Source: Chryseobacterium aureum (lineage in GTDB: Bacteria > Bacteroidota > Bacteroidia > Flavobacteriales > Weeksellaceae). From it: a DNA stretch of 64,000 nt. The stretch covers positions 1,178,001 through 1,242,000 of the forward strand of contig NZ_CP034661.1 in NCBI RefSeq assembly GCF_003971235.1. The letters are read 5' to 3'. The translations under genes and the position numbers were made by a program. The notes below the pieces were generated by a model. That model was not told where the DNA came from, did not search any database, and worked only from the letters and a program-made list of their open reading frames with translations. Positions 58,780 to 64,000 of the stretch are shown one piece after another. Every line of letters starts with the position of its first letter. Within the stretch, counting starts at the first letter, position 1.

Positions 58780-60510
58780 ATGAAAAGAGCTATTCTATTA
58801 TCCGCACTTTTATTGTCTCAATTTGGGACATCACAATTACTGAAGACTTCGGGACAGAAAATCGTTAACGATAAAGGTGAAAATATTCAATTGAAAGGCC
58901 TTGGTCTTGGAGGTTGGATGCTCCAGGAAGGATATATGCTGAAAACTGCTGATTTTGCAGGCCCTCAGTATAAAATTAAGGAGAAAATTGCAGAATTAAT
59001 TGGTGAAGAAGGCATGAATGAGTTCTACAAGGCTTATCTTAAAAACGGAATCACGAAGCAGGATATCGACTTTTTGGCAAGGGCAGGTTTTAATTCTATA
59101 AGGCTTCCGATGCACTACAACCTCTATACCCTTCCTATTGAAAAAGAGCCTGTAAAAGGGAAAGATACCTGGCTGGATGAAGGTTTCAAAATGACAGATG
59201 ATCTGCTTCAATGGTGTACAGACAATAAAATATATCTGATCCTTGATCTTCATGCGGCTCCGGGAGGGCAGGGAAATGATGCCAACATCTCCGATAATGA
59301 CAAGTCCAAGCCTTCGCTTTGGGCCAGTGAAGAGAATCAGAGAAAGACTATAGCCCTTTGGAAAAAACTGGCGGAGCGGTATAAAGACAATCCGTGGATT
59401 GGCGGTTATGACCTGATTAACGAACCCAATATCAATTTCACAGGCAAGAACCCTAATGGTACTGATGAAATGTCTAATGCTCCGCTTTGGAAACTCCAGA
59501 AAGACATTACAGCAGCGATCAGAGAAGTAGACCAAAAGCATATTATCTTCATTGAAGGAAACGGCTGGGGAAATAACTATAACGGATTACCGGCAATCTG
59601 GGACCAGAATATGGCTTTCAGCTTTCATAAATACTGGAATTACAATGATGATCAGACATTGAAATTCGCACTGGATCTCAGAGAAAAGCACAATATGCCG
59701 ATCTGGCTAGGAGAAACGGGTGAGAATTCAAACGTTTGGTTTACCGAACTGATACAGCTTTTGGGTAAGCACAATATCGGATATGCTTTCTGGCCTATGA
59801 AAAAGATTGATAATATTGCAGGAATTAACAATGTAAAAATCACTCCTGAATATGAGAAGCTATTGGATTATTGGAAAAACGGAGGTGAAAAGCCTTCTAA
59901 AGAATATGCAAAAAAAGCATTGATGCAGATTGCTGACAACTACAAGCTGAACAATACGGAGATTAAAAGAGATGTGATTGATGCGATGTTCAGACAGATT
60001 ACGGATGCTTCTACAAAACCTTTCAGAAACCATCAGGCTCCGGGAAGAATATTTGCTTCGGAATATGATTTGGGAAGAATGGGATCAGCGTATCTGGATA
60101 AGGATTTCATTAATCTCTGGGTGAGTGATCCGGCTAAAAGATCGGAATGGAACTCCGGACAGCAGATGAGAAATGATGGCGTAGACATTTATAAATGTAA
60201 CGACAAGGTTACGAATCAGTATTATGTAGGAAAAACAGAAACCGGAGAATGGCTCCAGTATACAATACAGTCTAAAGGAGACAGAAGTTATACGGCTGAC
60301 ATAAGATATTCAGCTGCCAGCGCTTCAAAAATAAGAATTGAAACGGCTTCCGGAAAAGTTTTGGCAACGGCATCACTGCCTTCTACCGGCGGAAATGAAA
60401 ACTGGAAAACGGTTTCAGTAAAAAATATCAGTCTTCAGAAAGGAGAAAACAAAATCAGAATTGTTTTTGAAAACGATGGTGCCAACCTGAATTATCTTGA
60501 ACTCAGATAG
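58780..60510 (+). CDS. GH5 family endoglucanase-like glycoside hydrolase with C-terminal carbohydrate-binding module
   Basis: A 576-residue secreted protein: signal peptide (residues 1-18), GH5 domain (about 20-365) with NSIRLPMHYNLY, DLHAAPGGQG, acid/base Glu in GYDLINEPN, FHKYWNY and nucleophile Glu in WLGETGENS. A linker follows, and then a CBM6/35-like beta-sandwich (about 425-576) with GEWLQYTI...YTADIRYSA and NENWKTVSVKNISLQKGENKIRIVFE. It most likely cleaves beta-1,4-glucan or a related beta-glucan outside the cell. No SusC/D genes are next to it, so it is not a classic polysaccharide locus. Confidence 0.9.
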   Translation: MKRAILLSALLLSQFGTSQLLKTSGQKIVNDKGENIQLKGLGLGGWMLQEGYMLKTADFAGPQYKIKEKIAELIGEEGMNEFYKAYLKNGITKQDIDFLARAGFNSIRLPMHYNLYTLPIEKEPVKGKDTWLDEGFKMTDDLLQWCTDNKIYLILDLHAAPGGQGNDANISDNDKSKPSLWASEENQRKTIALWKKLAERYKDNPWIGGYDLINEPNINFTGKNPNGTDEMSNAPLWKLQKDITAAIREVDQKHIIFIEGNGWGNNYNGLPAIWDQNMAFSFHKYWNYNDDQTLKFALDLREKHNMPIWLGETGENSNVWFTELIQLLGKHNIGYAFWPMKKIDNIAGINNVKITPEYEKLLDYWKNGGEKPSKEYAKKALMQIADNYKLNNTEIKRDVIDAMFRQITDASTKPFRNHQAPGRIFASEYDLGRMGSAYLDKDFINLWVSDPAKRSEWNSGQQMRNDGVDIYKCNDKVTNQYYVGKTETGEWLQYTIQSKGDRSYTADIRYSAASASKIRIETASGKVLATASLPSTGGNENWKTVSVKNISLQKGENKIRIVFENDGANLNYLELR

Positions 60511-60521
60511 TCATTATATGT

Positions 60522-60558
60522 AAAAAACTCCTTTTTAGATGATAAAAAGGAGTTTTTT
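60522..60558. terminator. bidirectional terminator (GH5 / HxlR)
   Basis: Perfect 13-bp stem AAAAAACTCCTTT/AAAGGAGTTTTTT around a short loop with A and T runs, three bases from the HxlR stop and 12 from the GH5 stop. It serves both convergent genes. Confidence 0.9.
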
Positions 60559-60560
60559 TA

Positions 60561-60896
60561 TCAGTTCAGATTATTAATTACTTTCTTCCTGTGGTCCATC
60601 CCCCATTTCTGAATATGGCGGAGAACAGGTTCCAGCGTTTTTCCGTATTCTGTAATTTCATACTCAACAGTAACAGGTACAGTAGCAATTGCTTTTCTTG
60701 ACACAAGACCATTACATTCGAGGCTTTTCAGCTCAGAGCTCAGCATTTTGGGGGTAATTTTTCCTATATCTTCCAATAGGTCTTTAAATCTTTTCTTTCC
60801 TCCGCAAAGACTGTACAGAATGGGAAATTTCCATTTCCCCCCGATGATTTCCAAAGCATCCATTACCGGCTGAATCTGTATTTTATTTTTCATCAT
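60561..60896 (-). CDS. HxlR-type transcriptional regulator
   Basis: A 111-residue winged-helix protein: IQPVMDALEIIGGKWKFPILYSLCGGKKRFKDLLEDIGKITPKMLSSELKSLECNGLVSRKAIATVPVTVEYEITEYGKTL, the normal HxlR layout. HxlR proteins sense electrophiles or other stress. Cys (LCGGKK) near residue 32 may be a sensor. It is divergent from an isochorismatase-like hydrolase with three 18-bp repeats between them, so it probably represses itself and that gene. Confidence 0.93.
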   Translation of the reverse strand: MMKNKIQIQPVMDALEIIGGKWKFPILYSLCGGKKRFKDLLEDIGKITPKMLSSELKSLECNGLVSRKAIATVPVTVEYEITEYGKTLEPVLRHIQKWGMDHRKKVINNLN

Positions 60897-60921
60897 ATTC
60901 TTTTATTGATCAATAACTATA

Positions 60922-60975
60922 CAAAAGTAAACTAATATACAAAAAGTAAACTTATTTCAAAAATAAACTTTTCTT
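60922..60975. promoter_or_regulatory. three 18-bp tandem repeats, putative HxlR operator
   Basis: CAAAAGTAAACTAATATA, CAAAAAGTAAACTTATTT and CAAAAATAAACTTTTCTT follow each other at exactly 18-base steps in the divergent gap. The shared core is CAAAA(A)GTAAACT. An 18-base step is close to two helical turns minus, placing sites on about the same face. Confidence 0.6.
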
Positions 60976-61005
60976 CCCAATTTTGCTCTACAAACATTTT
61001 AAATT

Positions 61006-61605
61006 ATGAACAATAAAAGATTTTCCACAGAAGACAGTGCTATCTTACTTATTGACCATCAGGTAGGCACCATAAAATTAGCACGCAACATTGATCACGA
61101 AGAGATCATTAAAAATACACGCGCATTAGCCCGTACAGCTGTAGAGACCAACATGCCTCTTGTACTGACTTCCAGCCAGGAAGATCATTTCCAGGGTTTA
61201 CTTCTTGAAGATCTGCAAAAGATTGCTCCGGAAGATTATCTGAAAAGAATAAAAAGACCGGGAGTGGTAGATGCATGGCTGTATCAGCCTTTCAAAGAGG
61301 CGGTTGAAAAAACAGGCAGAAAACGTCTGATTATGGCAGGCCTTACGAATGATGTATGCATTGTTTACCCGGCTATGAGCGCTTTAGAAGATGGGTACGA
61401 AGTACAGGTAGTAGTGGATGCAGGCGGTTCGCCTACCACGCTTGCTGATGAAACGGCTTTAAGAAGAATGGAAAAAGCAGGGGTAATTCTTACCAGTACA
61501 AACCAGGTAATGGCAGAACTGGCTATGGACTGGGCTTCAGAAAAAGGAGGTAAGATCCAGGGCATTATGTATGAAGAAATTCTTAAAAAATATATAGAGT
61601 CATAG
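61006..61605 (+). CDS. isochorismatase-like hydrolase (YcaC type)
   Basis: A 199-residue cysteine-hydrolase-like protein: catalytic Asp in LLIDHQVGTI, Lys in RIKRPGVVDAW and Cys in MAGLTNDVCIVYPAMSALEDGYEVQVV. YcaC-type members are of unknown physiological substrate. Divergent from the HxlR regulator, it is the likely target gene. The start at MNNKRFST is good, with a CAATTTTG near-consensus -7 box about 25 bases before it. Confidence 0.92.
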   Translation: MNNKRFSTEDSAILLIDHQVGTIKLARNIDHEEIIKNTRALARTAVETNMPLVLTSSQEDHFQGLLLEDLQKIAPEDYLKRIKRPGVVDAWLYQPFKEAVEKTGRKRLIMAGLTNDVCIVYPAMSALEDGYEVQVVVDAGGSPTTLADETALRRMEKAGVILTSTNQVMAELAMDWASEKGGKIQGIMYEEILKKYIES

Positions 61606-61647
61606 GATTTATGTAGTGTGAAATACAACAAAATAATCTTAAATTGC

Positions 61648-61682
61648 AGCTCTCTTCCGGTCTTTGGAAGAGAGCTTTTTTA
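61648..61682 (+). terminator. Rho-independent terminator of the isochorismatase-like gene
   Basis: Stem AGCTCTCTTCC/GGAAGAGAGCT with a 6-base loop and six T. It ends just before the beta-lactamase gene, which is why the longer beta-lactamase frame (61664) is wrong. Confidence 0.85.
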
Positions 61683-61693
61683 ATTCTATTATT

Positions 61694-62572
61694 ATGAAAA
61701 AAACAGCCTTCTTTTTTCTTCTGATCTCAACATTTACCTGGGCTCAGACTTCTATATTGGAGCCGAAGATCAATTCAATTCTTAAGAACAAAAAAGCAAC
61801 GGTAGCCGTTTCTGTCTTAGGATTTGAAAATGGTTTTAGATATGATAAAAATGGAGACAAAAAACTCCCGATGCAAAGTGTATTTAAATTTCATATTGCA
61901 GCGGCAGTTCTGAATGCGGTAGACCAGGGAAAACTTTCTCTGGATCAGAAAATAAAACTGGATCAATCCAACCTGCTGGAGAATACATGGTCTCCGCTTC
62001 GTGATCAATATGCTGGAAAAGAAGTTGAAATCCCATTAAGTGAAGTGATTGAGTATACCGTTGCCAAAAGTGATAACAATGGCTGCGATATTCTGCTCAG
62101 ATTACTGGGAGGCACCCAGCCCGTACAAAAGTTCATGGATACTAAGGGCATAAAGGATTTTCAGATCAAATATAATGAAGAAGACATGCATAAAGACTGG
62201 AATGTTCAGTATCAAAATTACAGCACCACAAGATCAGCAGCAAATGCTCTTAAAAAATTCTATGACGGAAAATTGTTATCTAAAAAATCTACCGATTATC
62301 TGATGAAAGTAATGCTATCTACTTCAACGGGATTAAATAAAATGGTAGAGCAGCTTCCGAAAAACACTCCTGTGGCAAGAAAAACGGGATCCTCCGGGAA
62401 GAATAACGCAGGTTTAACAGGGGCAGAAAATGAAATAGGGATCGTTACCTTACCGAATGGCAGACATTATGCATTAGCTGTATTTGTCAGTAACTCAACG
62501 GAAACGGATGCGGTTAACTGTAAGATGATTTCAGATATTTCCAGGGAAGTGTGGGAATATTTTAATAAATAA
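61694..62572 (+). CDS. class A beta-lactamase, subclass A2 (PER/CIA/CGA-like)
   Basis: A 292-residue enzyme with signal peptide (MKKTAFFFLLISTFTWAQ). Active-site marks: S62-V-F-K65 (SxxK), S126-D-N128 (SDN), E162/E163 in NEEDMHKDWNVQYQN (the A2-type general-base segment), and K230-T-G232. The whole series DLLENTWSPLRDQY-like and NEEDMHKDWNVQY recalls PER and the Chryseobacterium CIA/CGA enzymes, from memory. Expected to hydrolyse cephalosporins in the periplasm. Using the ATG at 61694 avoids the terminator hairpin. No LysR-type regulator is next to it. Confidence 0.93.
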   Translation: MKKTAFFFLLISTFTWAQTSILEPKINSILKNKKATVAVSVLGFENGFRYDKNGDKKLPMQSVFKFHIAAAVLNAVDQGKLSLDQKIKLDQSNLLENTWSPLRDQYAGKEVEIPLSEVIEYTVAKSDNNGCDILLRLLGGTQPVQKFMDTKGIKDFQIKYNEEDMHKDWNVQYQNYSTTRSAANALKKFYDGKLLSKKSTDYLMKVMLSTSTGLNKMVEQLPKNTPVARKTGSSGKNNAGLTGAENEIGIVTLPNGRHYALAVFVSNSTETDAVNCKMISDISREVWEYFNK

Positions 62573-62603
62573 AATTTTAAGCTTATTTTTAAAGCGATTT
62601 AAC

Positions 62604-63014
62604 ATGAAAAAAATAATAGTAACAACAGCTCTATTTGCATTTACATTCTTTTATTCTCAAAAGAATCAGAATTATTTACAGATCAGCTATGGAAGTGTCT
62701 GCTGCGGCCCGGCATCTGATAAGCCTGTGATGAGCTTTCTCAAGGATTTCAAGAATAAAAGCCAGATCAAAAGCATGGAAATCCTGATGCAGAAAGGAAG
62801 AGGCAGAGAAGGCGAATATACATTATATGTAGGTACGGATTTTCTTACAAAAAATCAAAAAAAGCGGCTGATCAGGGGATTAACAGCGGCTGTCTCCAAT
62901 CAGAACAACAGTAAGAAAAGCCAAAATGTGGGCAACGTTTTCTTTGATTCAACTGCTGTTGTTACACAATCTGAACTTGCAGACGCAAAAAATTTAACTA
63001 TCTATAAAAAATAA
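62604..63014 (+). CDS. exported protein of unknown function
   Basis: A 136-residue protein with a signal peptide (residues 1-18) and the distinctive LQISYGSVCCGPASDKPVMSFLKDF, containing an adjacent CC pair, followed by a basic helical middle and an Asn/Ser-rich stretch. I know no family. It lies 31 bases after the beta-lactamase and 7 bases before the hydroxybutyryl-CoA dehydrogenase, so the three may share a transcript, though their functions do not obviously fit together. Confidence 0.75.
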   Translation: MKKIIVTTALFAFTFFYSQKNQNYLQISYGSVCCGPASDKPVMSFLKDFKNKSQIKSMEILMQKGRGREGEYTLYVGTDFLTKNQKKRLIRGLTAAVSNQNNSKKSQNVGNVFFDSTAVVTQSELADAKNLTIYKK

Positions 63015-63021
63015 AGGAAAA

Positions 63022-63915
63022 ATGATCAAAAACATTGTAGTTATCGGAGCAGGAACCATGGGGAATGGTATTGCACATACTTTCGCACAAAGCGGTTTTA
63101 AAGTAAATCTTGTAGACGTATCCCAGGAGGCTTTGGACAGAGGTTTAAAAACCATTACTACCAATCTTGACAGAATCATTGCAAAAGGAAACCTTACAGA
63201 GGAGCAAAAAGCTGAGACTTTAGGCAACATCACTACTTTCACAGCACTGAATGATGCTGTAGGAGCAGCAGATCTTATTGTAGAGGCTGCTACAGAAAAC
63301 CAGGATCTTAAACTGAAGATCTTCGGACAGATGGATGAACTGGCTCCTGCCAACTGTATTCTTGCAACCAATACTTCATCCATATCCATCACCAAAATTG
63401 CTGCCGCTACCAAAAGGGCTGATAAAGTGATCGGTATGCACTTCATGAACCCGGTTCCTATTATGAAGCTGGTAGAAATCATCAAAGGATATTCTACTTC
63501 CAGGGAGACTTTTGATTCCATTTACGAAATGAGTAAAACTTTGGGTAAAGTTCCTGTAGAAGTGAATGACTATCCGGGGTTTGTGGCTAACAGAATTTTG
63601 ATGCCAATGATTAATGAATCTATCGAAACGCTTTATAACGGAGTGGCAGGGGTAGAAGAAATTGATACGGTAATGAAATTGGGAATGGCTCATCCTATGG
63701 GACCGCTTCAGCTGGCAGACTTTATTGGTCTTGATGTATGTCTTGCGATCCTGAATGTAATGTACGATGGTTTCAAAAATCCTAAGTATGCTCCGAACCC
63801 ATTGCTTGTGAATATGGTGACAGCCGGAAAACTGGGGGTAAAATCAGGGGAAGGCTTCTACGATTATTCTGAAAGCAAAAAAGCTGAAAAAGTTTCAAAA
63901 ATGTTTTTGAAGTAA
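63022..63915 (+). CDS. 3-hydroxybutyryl-CoA dehydrogenase
   Basis: A 297-residue NAD-dependent dehydrogenase: NAD motif VIGAGTMGNG (7-16), ASSNTSSIS-type LATNTSSISITKIA, catalytic GMHFMNPVPIMKLVEII (His-Glu pair), PGFVANRILMPMINESI and GVEEIDTVMKLGMAHPMGPLQLADFIGLD. It interconverts acetoacetyl-CoA and 3-hydroxybutyryl-CoA in butanoate or fatty-acid metabolism. Length is normal. No other beta-oxidation genes in view. Confidence 0.94.
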   Translation: MIKNIVVIGAGTMGNGIAHTFAQSGFKVNLVDVSQEALDRGLKTITTNLDRIIAKGNLTEEQKAETLGNITTFTALNDAVGAADLIVEAATENQDLKLKIFGQMDELAPANCILATNTSSISITKIAAATKRADKVIGMHFMNPVPIMKLVEIIKGYSTSRETFDSIYEMSKTLGKVPVEVNDYPGFVANRILMPMINESIETLYNGVAGVEEIDTVMKLGMAHPMGPLQLADFIGLDVCLAILNVMYDGFKNPKYAPNPLLVNMVTAGKLGVKSGEGFYDYSESKKAEKVSKMFLK

Positions 63916-63936
63916 TTTTAAGTCAATAATTTTATT

Positions 63937-63944
63937 TATCTTTG
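63937..63944 (+). promoter_or_regulatory. TAnnTTTG -7 box of the last gene
   Basis: TATCTTTG, 22 bases before the ATG at 63967. Confidence 0.65.
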
Positions 63945-63966
63945 AGAAAGTTAAAACATTAAAAAA

Positions 63967-64000
63967 ATGAAATTACCAAAGTTTTTATTAGCAGATAATT
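63967..64000 (+). CDS. start of a gene cut by the window edge
   Basis: ATG at 63967 opens MKLPKFLLADN and runs off the window. A consensus -7 box lies just upstream. Eleven residues are too few to name a product. Confidence 0.6.
   Translation, partial: MKLPKFLLADN

Noticed and set aside
61664..61693. Longer beta-lactamase start at 61664
   Set aside because: That codon is inside the upstream terminator and would place residues before the signal peptide.

Overview
The window looks like chromosomal DNA of a Flavobacteriia species, most likely Chryseobacterium or a close relative in the Weeksellaceae. The signs are AT-rich sequence, Bacteroidota-type -7 promoter boxes (TAnnTTTG), weak Shine-Dalgarno signals, a PER/CIA/CGA-like class A beta-lactamase, a Tet(X)-like monooxygenase, many ECF sigma factors and two-component LytS/LytTR genes, and several families of short intergenic repeats. 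The genus is inferred from gene content; no rRNA or tRNA gene was seen.

Layout. 1-2552 is the partial glycine decarboxylase gene gcvP (minus). 2981-4396 holds a DcaP-like porin and a tiny Cys/Lys-rich protein with a probable leaderless start. From about 4.4 to 25 kb nearly everything is on the minus strand: a J-domain protein, an ECF sigma operon, a prolyl-oligopeptidase-type peptidase, then a long accessory run of small stress or detoxification enzymes (VOC/PhnB, AHSA1/SRPBCC, DinB, alpha/beta hydrolases, an SDR), Crp/Fnr and AraC regulators, DUF763, a Tet(X)-like monooxygenase and thiol peroxidase tpx. 25.3-32.7 kb (plus) has monomeric NADP isocitrate dehydrogenase, a haem-binding/cytochrome P460 pair (the first gene frameshifted), a LytS/LytTR two-component system and a DUF1223-DoxX pair. 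33-38.4 kb holds an AidC-like metallo-hydrolase, an aldo/keto reductase with an AraC regulator, a GNAT protein and a second MBL-fold protein. 38.6-45.9 kb has an S41 peptidase, two tandem ECF sigma/membrane-protein modules, gapN and an exported second Tpx.

45.9-49.7 kb is the most accessory-looking segment. An XRE regulator sits between direct repeats of about 137 bp, followed by a DUF6261-like gene, a GC-rich CGGAGG-motif block, and a very AT-rich two-gene cassette: a 57-residue membrane protein overlapping a 367-residue protein of LPO_1073/Vpar_1526 type. The two proteins share a short Q-x-A-G-[ND]-x-S-x-Q-x-Q motif, and the cassette is preceded by a 13-bp-arm palindrome at its promoter. 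This is my best candidate for a little-described system, possibly defence related.

49.7-64 kb returns to core metabolism: an MBL protein, hutU with a Crp/Fnr gene, a DUF559 nuclease pseudogene lying between inverted terminal repeats whose solo copies occur elsewhere in the window, a 2-hydroxyacid dehydrogenase, protein-L-isoaspartate methyltransferase, a Gfo/Idh/MocA protein, a GH5 endoglucanase, a divergent HxlR/isochorismatase pair with three 18-bp operator-like repeats, a class A beta-lactamase, 3-hydroxybutyryl-CoA dehydrogenase and the start of one more gene.

Two window-wide features stand out. Seven intergenic tandem arrays all have a 7-bp period, and three genes carry homopolymer-type frameshifts, which may be real decay or sequence error.
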